Source of the DNA: Melampsora larici-populina 98AG31
Taxonomy: Eukaryota > Basidiomycota > Pucciniomycetes > Pucciniales > Melampsoraceae
Length of the DNA stretch: 64,000 nucleotides
Direction: 5' to 3'
NCBI RefSeq assembly: GCF_000204055.1
Contig: NW_006768836.1
Coordinates: 161,918 to 225,917 of the forward strand
This document shows positions 1 to 9,718 of the stretch, one piece after another. Under the pieces are notes generated by a model. The model ran no database searches. It was not told where the DNA came from and was given only the letters and a program-made list of their open reading frames with translations. Position 1 is the first letter of the stretch. Every line of letters starts with the position of its first letter. A program made the position numbers and the translations under genes.

Positions 1-1884
1 ATTCTTTGAAAATCATTAAAAACCATTGCATTTAATCCCAAAGGCACTTTGCTTACAAAACTCGACAAAATCCACCATTAGTGTGGTATTTGAGTTTTGT
101 CCTTGGTCAGAAACCTATCTTTTTGCATCAATTCACATTCACCCTCATCTTTAGATGCAATCATTTACCCACTGCTCTGTTTCCTTTTGTTTTGCCTCAC
201 CAAGCTCACCCCAAAGCTAGTCAGAAACAATGGAGTACACATACCACCATGAATCACACTGGAAGCCACACAGCATCCACCCAAGGTACATATGCAGTTC
301 CCACTCCCTGTTGTGTATATGCACAGCTCTCGGACTCACATGATCATCAAAAATTTGACATCTCAAAACTAATTTGTGGCCACCACTATCAATACCCCAA
401 CATATTCATAACTCACTGATGGAAACTTTTGGGCCCACCATTTTTCACCTTGATCAAGAAGGACAACCTGATCTCAAATTGCGTATCTCAGCACAATAGA
501 CGGTCTTATATTGGTTTGCCAAGCTGTCTGATACCCATGGACACGAAGTATGATCTTTCCAGTGTGTTGCGCCTCAAAGGTCAGTCAGAACTACTTCAAC
601 TGCAACATTCTCTGTTTTGCATCCAATCAATTACAGCAACTAATTCACATAATTGTATATGATCTGATTGCAGAATGTTCCCATTCAACACCAGATGCTG
701 TTGAATGGGAACATGTAATCTCCCGCCATTCTTGGACAATCATTTCTTTGATGCAGAGACTTCACAATGCAACACTGTACCGGCCTTTTAGTGGATGCCT
801 TGAAACGAGTAAACCATCTTCAAATTGAAGAAAGGTCAAGTGTACTTTGTAAGGGAGATCTCAAGAGATCCATCCGCTGGATGACAGTTGACCAGGGTGT
901 GAGTACCTTGCTATCTTTCCTTCTGCCTTGAACTCACAATCCTATTGAGGCACCATTATGGCTTCATTACGCACTTTGAAACTTCATGAAGCAGGTTGAA
1001 CTCACACTTTGTTCAATCTTTGATCCTTGAACACTATCAAACACTTCACCAAAACATGCCCTTATCTTTAGACCATCTCCAAATCATGCTACTACAGTCA
1101 CCCCACCTCTTAATCTTCCAGAGGTAGTGGTTGACTTCATCAATATAAAGGAACTAGGAACCCCAAGCTCTATCAAGCTTGCCAACATTGGGGTTGTTTA
1201 GGTCTACTTCAACTTGATTGTGAGCTTCAATTTTACCTATCCTTTCACAGAATGATGTGAAAACTGACTTCAACTCATTGGTATGTGTGGATATTTTTGT
1301 ATCAATTGTCACACATACAACAAGCTTTAGCCTTTTGGACCCCACCTAAGGACTTATTCATCAGATTCAAATCCCAGAGGTGGATTTATCCTGTCTCACT
1401 TCTGCTGCATTCACTCAGTAGCAAGCCTTTACTCTCCAAAATAACAACTTAGATGAAGGTCCCTATGATCATTGATCAGTTAGTTGACTAAAGAAAATAA
1501 TGTGGAATGGTCAATCCTATTATACAACGGGATATGATCTCTGATCTCTAGTTCAAGCAAAACTTTCAAATCCTAAACAAGCTTATGATACACACTTCCT
1601 ATGGAACTCAATCATGATGGCTGGACTAAGTTGTCTGTCAAGTGAATTGAGGGGCAAGTTTGATTGTCAAGGACTCCTTTTCTCTGCCATTTGGGGTCAT
1701 GTTAATATATAAGATATGTTATCAAGGTCAGGAGTAGAGAAATTCTTTTTGACAATTCTTCCTCATCTGCACCAATCTGATTACTTTGTATGCCATTAGA
1801 ATTGCTAACCACAATACAAAGAATAACTGAATCTTGCTTTGCTGTGTAATTGCTTGAAAACAGGCACAATATGCTCTGTAGACA
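1..1884. other. Degenerate repeat-derived stretch, no intact gene
   Basis: No reading frame longer than about 110 codons is present and none matches a family I recognise. On the minus strand between about 100 and 1350 there are long runs of plausible protein sequence broken by stops in every frame. That looks like a decayed mobile-element ORF rather than a host gene, but I cannot name it. Confidence 0.4.
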
Positions 1885-2530
1885 CATACCTCAAGTCCGC
1901 TAGAATGTACTCCTGCTTGGAAAAGTATGAGGTGACATCTTGATAGAATTAGATTGAGTATATTCAGTATATGAAGTAAGAAGCAACTGAATAGGAAATA
2001 GAAAGAAGGAACTGAATAGGAACACTTACGCAAGTCAATTCCAGTACATGTTGGTCATGTGCAGATCCGCACCATCCATGATGTGCACAGAGCACCTTTT
2101 GCTGATCCTCAAAAATGATCATTGAATTTAATGCATAGATTGATCCTTGAGTATAATAATACTCCTTGTTTTTGGAGGGAGCAGTGGCCAAAAGAACCAG
2201 TTTTCCATCAATGAATCCAATGCAATCTTGAAAGAATGAAGTTTCCCCAATTCAATTTTTGATCAGTAATCACTTGTTTGCATCTGAACATCATACATAT
2301 TCCAGCTCATGCTCAAGAATTGCATCAATGCACCTCTTGGTGTAATTATTTACACTTCCTTCTGGCAAAGCCAACCCACAGTCAGTTTGAGTCATTGCTA
2401 CTGTAGAGGATCTTGACTTACCTACCAAAGAAGATAACTTGGCCTTTATAGGGGTGGAGCCACCGTTTCCAAACAATCCAAGATTAGGAATTGCTGCCAA
2501 TGCCTGCCACTGGACCGGTGCCCAAGGATA
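1885..2530 (-). pseudogene. PIF/Harbinger-type DDE transposase relic
   Basis: Read on the minus strand, 2500-2300 gives an N-terminal Harbinger-like segment (LFGNGGSTPIKAK, then LPEGSVNNYTKRCIDAIL). 2230-2035 gives the catalytic core: CIGFIDGKLVLLA with the first Asp, then YYYTQGSIYALNSMIIF and GWCGSAHDQHVLE with the second Asp. A third piece, FSKQEYILADL, is readable at about 1925-1885 behind an intron-like junction (cgtaagtg near 2031). These motifs follow the DDE_Tnp_4 order of PIF/Harbinger elements. The pieces lie in different frames with stops between them and no credible start, so this is a dead fragment. I did not find terminal inverted repeats. Confidence 0.65.
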
Positions 2531-3080
2531 ATTGGAATTGTGATAATATTGGACATGATCATATTTTGTGTAGTAATTTAATAAAGTCGTGCTTAGGTAT
2601 GTGTGCCTAAGACAAGTATTAAGAAATGATAATCAGTTTGAGACATCAAAAGTCTTGGAGAAGCCAAGAAGTTGGACTCACCATGCTTAGCCAAGTCTGT
2701 TCACTTTCAGTATACCAAGCTCAAAACATTGCTGCTTCTAAGCTACAACAAGGCCTGAGGTATCTAGGAAGAAGATACCTTTATGTTTGAGCTTCATGTT
2801 GGATTAGCAATAGGGTCAAAAGGATTGTTTGGGTTTCTTCCTGTTTTTGCTTGCATTGATCTATGTAGGCACACTGGTCCAAGGTCAATGACATCATGAG
2901 AATATAAGAAAAGATGATGATTTGTCTTTGATGACCAAACTGATTGTCTGATTGGTCTTCATTGGCATTGTTGTAATGCGTGGAAGAAACTAAGAAGTCA
3001 CTAGGCTGGGAAGGAAACTTGGTGAAATAGGTGAACTTGAGGGTATGGTGGAGGCAATAAGAGAAGTGCAATTACAGCAT
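2531..3080. other. Non-coding spacer before the Ngaro element
   Basis: No supported gene. A 96-codon minus-strand ORF (2781-3071) has no recognisable domain. The segment ends exactly where the outer direct repeat of the Ngaro element begins, so it is the left flank of that insertion. Confidence 0.5.
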
Positions 3081-3330
3081 CCACTCTCTTATGGGCGGTG
3101 TCTCAGGGGAGGTGAGCTTTTCAACAAAGTCCATATACGCTTGGTGTTCATTTCACATGACCTGTATCTCAGTAGATTGTAACGTATAGAATACAATATC
3201 TTTCTTAGTTTGTCCTATTCAAACTCAAAGTATCCGTTCTCTGAACACTCTGGGTTTCTTGGGGGGGGGCCCCCGCCCTACAAGGGCAGAGGGAGGTAGG
3301 ACCACCGAGAACGTGAGATGGGAGAGCGCT
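3081..3330 (-). repeat. Ngaro split direct repeat B2 (outer end)
   Basis: About 250 bp nearly identical to 3789-4038, beginning ccactctcttatgggcggtg and ending gagagcgct. It forms the left outer boundary of the element in window coordinates. It includes a G-run followed by a C-run (around 3260-3275) that differs slightly between copies. Confidence 0.88.
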
Positions 3331-3512
3331 GAACGGTGGGCTAGGCACTCCCGCATAAAACATCTTACCAAATTTCAAACCTTATAACCGACCCTTAGAA
3401 CCAACCAGCATCTTCCTTGAAGCTTGAGCTCTGAACCCTTCCTTAAGTACCATATTTTTCATACACCTCTTTCCTCCACGATCAACTTCCGACTTTTTGG
3501 GTGGCGGGCGGG

Positions 3513-3788
3513 TTTCGAAAAGAAGACTTAAGCAGGTAGCTTAAAGCGAGAGATGAGAGAGTGAGAAAGTTCCCGAATCTGAGTGTGGGGTAAAGTGACT
3601 CTGGGGAATTCGACGCGTGGGAAGATAGAGGGAGTGAAGGATTGTCACTTCTCTGCAAATCTTCAAGCTCGCGTCGGGAGAAACCTACCTTAAACTTAAG
3701 GCTATTTTCTCCCACGACCCATAGTCCGACCCCGTCACTCTTCGTGGAAACAGACGGTACCGTCGTGCCTTTGGGTACCGTCAATCAT
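3513..3788 (-). repeat. Ngaro split direct repeat A2 (internal)
   Basis: 276 bp starting tttcgaaaagaagacttaag. It matches 9456-9718 over 263 bp plus the 13 bp taccgtcaatcat at 13773-13785. It directly abuts repeat B1. A 100-codon ORF lies inside it, but the same frame occurs in the other copy with a different context, so it is not called as a gene. Confidence 0.88.
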
Positions 3789-4038
3789 CCACTCTCTTAT
3801 GGGCGGTGTCTCAGGGGAGGTGAGCTTTTCAACAAAGTCCATATACACTTAGTGTTCATTTCACATGACCTGTATCTCAGTAGATTGTAATGTATAGAAT
3901 ACAATATCTTTCTTAGTTTGTCCTATTCAAACTCAAAGTATCCGTTCTCTGAACACTCTGGGTTTCTTGGGGGGGGCCACCCGCCCTACGAGGGCAGAGG
4001 GAGGTAGGACCACCGAGAACGTGAGATGGGAGAGCGCT
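3789..4038 (-). repeat. Ngaro split direct repeat B1 (internal)
   Basis: 250 bp nearly identical to 3081-3330. It lies just downstream of the recombinase ORF in the element's own orientation and directly abuts A2 at 3788/3789. Confidence 0.88.
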
Positions 4039-4229
4039 TCCCCTTGACTCAGGTCGTAGTCCTGAGCCTGCGAACTCCCATCCACGGTGATCTGGGTCAA
4101 GTTCAACAACCCCCAAAAACAAGACCTCTGAGGAAGCCACGTACCACCCTCAAAGAGGAGGCTTAAAAGGAGAAATCCTCAATTCTGTATTCCACGCATG
4201 TTAATCCACGAGATAGAGTTTATATTGAG

Positions 4230-5264
4230 CTAAGACAATTTCAGTTCTTCGAGTAACCGCACGGTGTTCAATAATTCCGCATCACTATACTCTCTAATAT
4301 AGAGTTTGTAGGCTTTCGATCTCCACCTTCCGACCAACACAATTTTCTCGAGGGGACAATCCAAATTCCACCTCAACGACGCTCCGCCGACCCTAAAGGA
4401 GTGTCCCGTGAGTTTAGTCTTCATCCTACTCATCCATACGTCCGCGAATATCTTCTGACACCGTGCTTTCGTCAACGTTACGCGTTTGTCACCGCGAGGG
4501 TACGAGAACAGTGGATCGTCATCTGTAGCATTTGTGTCCTTAATCAAACGTTGTACTGCGCACACCGGGTCAAGGAGGGAGTATTGGTTCTGACAGTGGA
4601 TCTCCTGAATCTCGCCAATAGCTGCCGTTTTCGCTTCCTTAATCTTGATCCGTAAGAAGTCCATTCTTTCGCTCCATACCAAGTCTTTAACTCGAACCTG
4701 ATTTTTACACTTCGCCGACTTCAACAGTTCACCCAAACGGGCCATACCCCAAAACGCGACCAAAGCGACTGTGTATGCCACTTGGTTTTCCAGTGATCCA
4801 TCTGACAGGCATTCCAGGAGACCGAATAAGTCTTTAATCATTACGGGGTTCTTCTTATCCTTAGGTTCTTCCCTAAGTTCCAGCCTCTGCGCAGCCTTGA
4901 GGATTGCTTCTACTCGATTGGTCGCTGAGTGAGGGTATTTGAAGTCGTGAAAGAGATGCCACGCCTTGATTCCAGAAAGGTAAGTTCTAATAGTATTAGA
5001 TTTGATCGGAGGGGACTTCGGATCGATTGGTTCTGTCGTCATTTTTGGGCCCGCCCAAACAACAAATTCATAGAAGACTTCTCGATCAATCAGCAGCAAG
5101 AGTGACCGCGGGACATTCTTCTCTCTAGCAAAGGCTACCAGTTTTGATACTCCGGCGTTATAATGCTTGATTGTCGCCTCTGACCAGCTCCCTCTAATCA
5201 TGTAAGTTTTTATCGGATCGTTTGATACTGAGTTGATACCATCTTGGCCTTTGAGGAACTCCAT
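4230..5264 (-). CDS. Tyrosine recombinase of the Ngaro element
   Basis: 344 aa tyrosine recombinase (lambda-integrase fold) that would join the circular retrotransposon cDNA to the target. An N-terminal SAM-like core-binding region covers residues 20-130 (KSNTIRTYLSGIKAWHLFHD). The catalytic domain has the first Arg at R176 (FWGMARLGELLKS), the H288-x-x-R291 pair (TGHSFRVGGAS), W314 and the likely nucleophile Y322 (GRWRSKAYKLYIREY). All catalytic residues are present and the frame is open, so it may be functional. It is the last ORF of the element and starts 186 bp after the RT ORF ends. The family assignment follows from the motifs; activity is an inference. Confidence 0.88.
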   Translation of the reverse strand: MEFLKGQDGINSVSNDPIKTYMIRGSWSEATIKHYNAGVSKLVAFAREKNVPRSLLLLIDREVFYEFVVWAGPKMTTEPIDPKSPPIKSNTIRTYLSGIKAWHLFHDFKYPHSATNRVEAILKAAQRLELREEPKDKKNPVMIKDLFGLLECLSDGSLENQVAYTVALVAFWGMARLGELLKSAKCKNQVRVKDLVWSERMDFLRIKIKEAKTAAIGEIQEIHCQNQYSLLDPVCAVQRLIKDTNATDDDPLFSYPRGDKRVTLTKARCQKIFADVWMSRMKTKLTGHSFRVGGASLRWNLDCPLEKIVLVGRWRSKAYKLYIREYSDAELLNTVRLLEELKLS

Positions 5265-5450
5265 TGTAGATTGACAATTATGGGAAGAGAATACCTAGCT
5301 TATGGACAACTGACACTATGAGGAGTGACTCTATCCGGAGTCACTCAAGTTTTACTCACAGAATTCGCAGAAACTCAGGCGTTGGATCTAACTCGGTGCC
5401 ACTCGGTATCATAGCAACTCAGAATTGAATAAAGTAGAAGAATGTATTCA

Positions 5451-7214
5451 CTAGCATTGTTTAACCACTAATTTTAAGTCATTTGGTACAACAATTTCTA
5501 CACGATCATTTTTGTCACGCTCATCCAAACCTCTGGACAACAAATCGGCAAGGTTATCTCCCGTTGCTACCCTTTCAGCAACAATGTCGCATTGAAGCTC
5601 TGCTAACAATTTCTGCACCTGCTTCCACTCCTCGTTCACCGCTTGATCTCCGGACTTATGTTTATCAACGGCTGCCTGTGACGTGGTATTGTCGGTAAGC
5701 ACAATGAACGTTTTCCCCCGAACATCCCTCAATTTGTCTAACACTAATAATCCCAAACGTATTGCGACTGTTTCAGCCCAGGCAATATTACGTTTACCAC
5801 GGGTTGTTACGATCAAGTTCCAACCCTTGACCAATCGAAACTCTGCCCACTTTTTACCTATGAGAATGCCAATTCCCGACAGTGAAGCATCACCTACCCA
5901 TTCAACATCAATAGGAACTGAATCCGGAATTATCCTCCTAGGCTGGAATACGCGCAGTGCTGTTTGCCACTCCAGTAAATCTTCTCGTACATCACCCGGG
6001 ACCTTGTGTCTCGCTGACGCCACTTTCCATTCAGCTTCCCACCTATGCAAGGCTGGCATGTAGCACCGCATGTTTGGGACAATGTGAGTAGTGTGAACAA
6101 GTCGTCCTATCAATTTTTCCGCTTGCTTTAAGTTGAAAGATTCTCCTAGAACTAAAAAGTCGTCTATTTGTTGCTTACGCTCGAGAAACTTGTCTTCAGG
6201 TAAACAAACCGTCCTTTCTGCCACATTCCAGATGAACCCTATGTATCGCTGTTCATCTGCGAATTCATGTACTTTTTCCTCGTTCGACGACACACCCATT
6301 TCAGCGCTCAACTTTACAATGTCTTGAATTGATTTTTGGCTACTTTCTTCTTTAATGAGTAAGTTGTCGTCAACCCACCGAAAGGCAGCGACTAATTTGA
6401 AATGTTCCACTATTATCTTTCTCCATAGATCCGCTGGCCTTCCGAATACTCCACATCCTGCCACCCCGCCGAACTGAATCCTCGTGTCAAGCCACATTCT
6501 TCTCCGAAGATTCATAATCAACAGGAAGCGCCATTGAGACGGGTGGATTGCGATCTGGCGGTAAGCCTTTTCCCAATCAAAGATCGCTACCTTATACCGA
6601 CCCGAGTGAGTTCTGAAGAAAATAGCTATTACTTTAAAATCATCCCAACTAGTGGCAAATTCCTTCTTGTTTACGAAGCTATTCACTGATGGTGTTTCCT
6701 CATCTCCTTGTGGAAATGAAAGGTCGTTGATAATTCTAAATGACCCGTCGCCATTGACGACACTACCCATTGGGCTCGATCGAAAGAAGCCGATCTTCTT
6801 AAAAACTTCCATGTGAGTGAATGGTCCAAAGATCCTGTTAGCTCTTCGTTCTTTTGCCAAAGTGTTCTCGATTTTTCCCGCCGCCTGCGTCGCTGAAGCA
6901 TGATTAGGTGGTGTGAACCACCGCCTGTTGCCTAAGGTATGATCAGGTATACCCTGATGGAATCCATTCCGACAGCCATCCAATACCTCTTCAGCATCGT
7001 CTTTGATTCCATATAAGTCAATCAGCAACTTCCATTTTTCTAAATTCAGGTCGCACACCGCCGATTCTTTGGGCCAACGAGGGTCATAGCCATTTCCCGA
7101 GTTCCAGTATGGAAGTAAATCTACCACCCCCGAACTCTCGATAGACTCATCAAGTAAGATCCTGGGGCCTGCTTTGTGCATTCGTCTGTTACCAAACGGC
7201 AAGGTAGGAGACAC
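5451..7214 (-). CDS. Reverse transcriptase-RNase H polyprotein of the Ngaro element
   Basis: 587 aa. The reverse transcriptase covers about residues 130-340: fingers motif with INDLSFP at about 163-168, motif A with D213 (IFDWEKAYRQI), and the catalytic motif C with D282 and D283 in FRWVDDNLL. An RNase H domain follows at about 435-565, with D442 (WVGDASLSG), E481 (IAWAETVAIRLGL), D508 (VLTDNTTSQAAV) and a distal GDNLADLLSRG. There is no protease or DDE integrase, which fits a YR retrotransposon. The FRWVDDNLL form of the YxDD box is the style seen in DIRS/Ngaro enzymes. Every catalytic residue I can place is intact. The start at 7214 is the first ATG of the frame; the true start could be slightly downstream. 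Confidence 0.88.
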   Translation of the reverse strand: MSPTLPFGNRRMHKAGPRILLDESIESSGVVDLLPYWNSGNGYDPRWPKESAVCDLNLEKWKLLIDLYGIKDDAEEVLDGCRNGFHQGIPDHTLGNRRWFTPPNHASATQAAGKIENTLAKERRANRIFGPFTHMEVFKKIGFFRSSPMGSVVNGDGSFRIINDLSFPQGDEETPSVNSFVNKKEFATSWDDFKVIAIFFRTHSGRYKVAIFDWEKAYRQIAIHPSQWRFLLIMNLRRRMWLDTRIQFGGVAGCGVFGRPADLWRKIIVEHFKLVAAFRWVDDNLLIKEESSQKSIQDIVKLSAEMGVSSNEEKVHEFADEQRYIGFIWNVAERTVCLPEDKFLERKQQIDDFLVLGESFNLKQAEKLIGRLVHTTHIVPNMRCYMPALHRWEAEWKVASARHKVPGDVREDLLEWQTALRVFQPRRIIPDSVPIDVEWVGDASLSGIGILIGKKWAEFRLVKGWNLIVTTRGKRNIAWAETVAIRLGLLVLDKLRDVRGKTFIVLTDNTTSQAAVDKHKSGDQAVNEEWKQVQKLLAELQCDIVAERVATGDNLADLLSRGLDERDKNDRVEIVVPNDLKLVVKQC

Positions 7215-7493
7215 GCTGTCAGAATACTTGGCTTAAACACACTTATCATATTCATTTCCGCTCAACATAGTGGGAACATATGTATGATATCACATAGAGA
7301 AATGAAACATGGTCAAGTCACAGGCCGACAACGCCGCAAACAGGACTCTCCGTTAGGATAAGGAGCCAACACAATTCAAGAAACCATGAGATAAACTCAA
7401 ATGGGCGGGTACACACGCCAATGCGTAATAGGTACGGCTTTTTATTCTAGACAGTTAAGATGATTGAATCACGACTTAAACGCTCCAAAGGGC

Positions 7494-8861
7494 TTACTTT
7501 GCCTTTCCGCCCCCTCCAAACTTTGGGCCGACAGGTCCGCGCTCATCGCCTCTGCGGTCATCACGCCTATCCTCCCGCCTCCAAGAGTTGCTACCCTCGG
7601 CTCTACGACCGTCATAATCGTCATTCCCTCGACGACCCCTAGGGGAGGTATCACGACTGCCTCCTCCGCCATTCCAACGACCACCTCTACCCCGACCACG
7701 GTTCCGACGACCACCATAACTTTTGTCATCATCATTGAAGTTCACACCACCCGGGCCGTCATAGACATTCTGGTTTGCGAAAGACCAAGATCTAGCATTT
7801 GGTTTACCATAAGTCGAACTCATAGAGTAGTCGCCTCCAGACCCATAGGAGTTGTTGTGTTGACGACGTTTTTCGCCAGTGATCGGGTCAATGTTGGACT
7901 TAATTTGACCATCTGCGTAGGGGTTACAGTCGGCAAATCGAGGGTCAAAATCACCTAACTGCTCTGAGTCAAGGCGTGCCTCTCGCTCAATAATTTCGTT
8001 ACGATCTCCAGGATCAGCTAGTTTACCGTCGGAGTTGCGGATGGTGAGTACTACAGTCCTCACAGCCATATCGTATCGGAAGGCCATCGGCCAACTCCGT
8101 CGCTCTTGCATAATAGCGAACACATTCTCTTTATGAAGCTTGAATCTCTTAGCTAAGTCGCCATGGTCATAATGCTCCAGGTAAGTCACGAAGAGGTCGA
8201 AGGCCGTTACCCACTCCCCAAACGACATCTTCCATTCTTCGGGAACCGACAATCCAACGTACTTGTCGTCCTTGTCCTTCGAGGTGCGTGGTCGCGACGT
8301 AGTTTGGAGTAGATCTCCTTTCAACCAGTTGATATTAAAGATTGACAAGGGAACGTATCCCACGAGGGGTAAGAGTTTGTCGTGCCAGTGTTTAGATAGG
8401 CTAACAAAACCGGTGTTTTCGATACCATTCGTACTGACTTCTGGTTTGGACTTGGTCGCAGCTTTCGAGGCTTCAGAACTTTTCGATGACGGAGAATTGG
8501 TATCGTCGGCGTCTTTAGTCAGATCAAAACATGGAGCCCGTCTAGGTGTGGGGTTGACAGTCTTTGCCGCTGGGCTACCTGCGGCGGGGGTGGAACTAGG
8601 TACCGGGAGAGACTTCGGTGGGCGTCCTAGAGCTGTGGTAAGTCCAGTGGATGTCCCTGATCCTGAGGCACTGACAATTGCGAAGCCGTTTGCGATTAAC
8701 CAAGAATGCATCCCCTTCGGAGGGCTGATTGCGACTGATGAAATCGTGTTTCTGCGTGGGGGCGACTTAGGCCCTGGGAGGAGAAAGGAAAGAATACCAA
8801 AACTTAGTAAAGACGTTCGTAAAGACTTCTCTGCCGAGGCATCACCTCGAGGTGGCAACAC
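7494..8861 (-). CDS. Gag-like structural protein of the Ngaro element
   Basis: 455 aa. The N-terminal half is low-complexity (Ser, Pro and Lys rich). A conserved core at about residues 210-330 (EEWKMSFGEWVTAFDLFVTY, then RRSWPMAFRYDMAVRT) has a clear counterpart in the second Ngaro-like element of this window (44371-44931). The C-terminus from about 380 is an RGG/RG-rich tail (GRGRGGRWNGGGG) with many Arg, Gly and Asp residues, suited to binding RNA. No CCHC zinc knuckle is visible. The position upstream of RT and the paired copy in a related element support a gag role; the capsid function itself is inferred. Confidence 0.75.
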   Translation of the reverse strand: MLPPRGDASAEKSLRTSLLSFGILSFLLPGPKSPPRRNTISSVAISPPKGMHSWLIANGFAIVSASGSGTSTGLTTALGRPPKSLPVPSSTPAAGSPAAKTVNPTPRRAPCFDLTKDADDTNSPSSKSSEASKAATKSKPEVSTNGIENTGFVSLSKHWHDKLLPLVGYVPLSIFNINWLKGDLLQTTSRPRTSKDKDDKYVGLSVPEEWKMSFGEWVTAFDLFVTYLEHYDHGDLAKRFKLHKENVFAIMQERRSWPMAFRYDMAVRTVVLTIRNSDGKLADPGDRNEIIEREARLDSEQLGDFDPRFADCNPYADGQIKSNIDPITGEKRRQHNNSYGSGGDYSMSSTYGKPNARSWSFANQNVYDGPGGVNFNDDDKSYGGRRNRGRGRGGRWNGGGGSRDTSPRGRRGNDDYDGRRAEGSNSWRREDRRDDRRGDERGPVGPKFGGGGKAK

Positions 8862-8897
8862 TGTATGTGGTGATAACTTCGCGCACGCGGCATCACT

Positions 8898-9425
8898 CTA
8901 GGTGGACAATGGTAATTGATGCCTACCGTTTGCAACATTGCCAACGTCATCTTCAGATATTAAACCCGCAGGACTTGAACCTGTCGGATGAATTACAGAG
9001 GTACAAGTAGCATCCTGGGTTGTTGAACCACCTAAGCTCGTTTGACTGTTTGCTGATAAGCCGCTTCCTTGATTTCCAGAAGTAGCAGTTGACGAGGGAG
9101 CCAAGTTACCGTTTCCATCCGATCCTGGTACCGTGAGCGTAACAGTAGGATTAGTGTTCTCCGATGTACCTCCATCTCCAGAGTTCGTGGTCCCGCTAGT
9201 TGGCCTTGTAGAACCCCTAGCATTACGACGGCCCCTTCCCCGGTCTCTACCTCTTTGATTGCTTGTTGAGGTACCAGTCACTATTTCGTCGGGTCCTAAT
9301 AATCGGTCGACAGTTTGTTCAGATTCCAACGGTGGAACAGATCCCGCTCTTAACCTAGCGCTTGATCTTCTTAACATTTGTGTAAACCTTTCGGTGTTAG
9401 AAGTGTTGGTCTCTTCAGCTGACAT
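8898..9425 (-). CDS. First small ORF of the Ngaro element, unknown function
   Basis: 175 aa, rich in Ser, Thr and Gly, with a short basic RG stretch near residues 58-72 (GRDRGRGRRNARG). No known domain. It starts 31 bp inside repeat A1 and ends 37 bp before the gag-like ORF. The second Ngaro-like element carries a charged low-complexity ORF at the same place (45634-46182), so an upstream ORF seems to be a regular part of this lineage. It may be a basic gag accessory protein or an N-terminal part of gag. Confidence 0.55.
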   Translation of the reverse strand: MSAEETNTSNTERFTQMLRRSSARLRAGSVPPLESEQTVDRLLGPDEIVTGTSTSNQRGRDRGRGRRNARGSTRPTSGTTNSGDGGTSENTNPTVTLTVPGSDGNGNLAPSSTATSGNQGSGLSANSQTSLGGSTTQDATCTSVIHPTGSSPAGLISEDDVGNVANGRHQLPLST

Positions 9426-9455
9426 GATTCTATATGAAGAGAGAAATGAAGAGAC

Positions 9456-9718
9456 TTTCGAAAAGAAGACTTAAGCAGGTAGCTTAAAGCGAGACATGAG
9501 AGAGTGAGAAAGTTCCCAAATCTGAGTGTGGGGTAAAGTGACTCTGGGGAATTCGACGCGTGGGAAGATAGAGGGAGTGAAGGATTTTCACTTCTCTGCA
9601 AATCTTCAAGCTCGCGTCGGGAGAAACCTACCTTCAACTTAAGGCTATTTTCTCCCACGACCCATAGTCCGACCCCGTCACTCTTCGTGGAAACAGACGG
9701 TACCGTCGTGCCTTTGGG
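9456..9718 (-). repeat. Ngaro split direct repeat A1 (outer end), cut by the hAT insertion
   Basis: 263 bp matching 3513-3775. The repeat stops at ctttggg where the hAT element starts and resumes after the hAT with taccgtcaatcat at 13773-13785, the same 13 bp that complete A2. The split position shows that the hAT jumped into the terminal repeat of an already inserted Ngaro copy. Confidence 0.88.

Noticed and set aside
3482..3890. ORFs inside the repeat A2/B1 region
   Set aside because: They lie within the Ngaro terminal repeats, recur in the other repeat copy with a different extension, and have no domain content.
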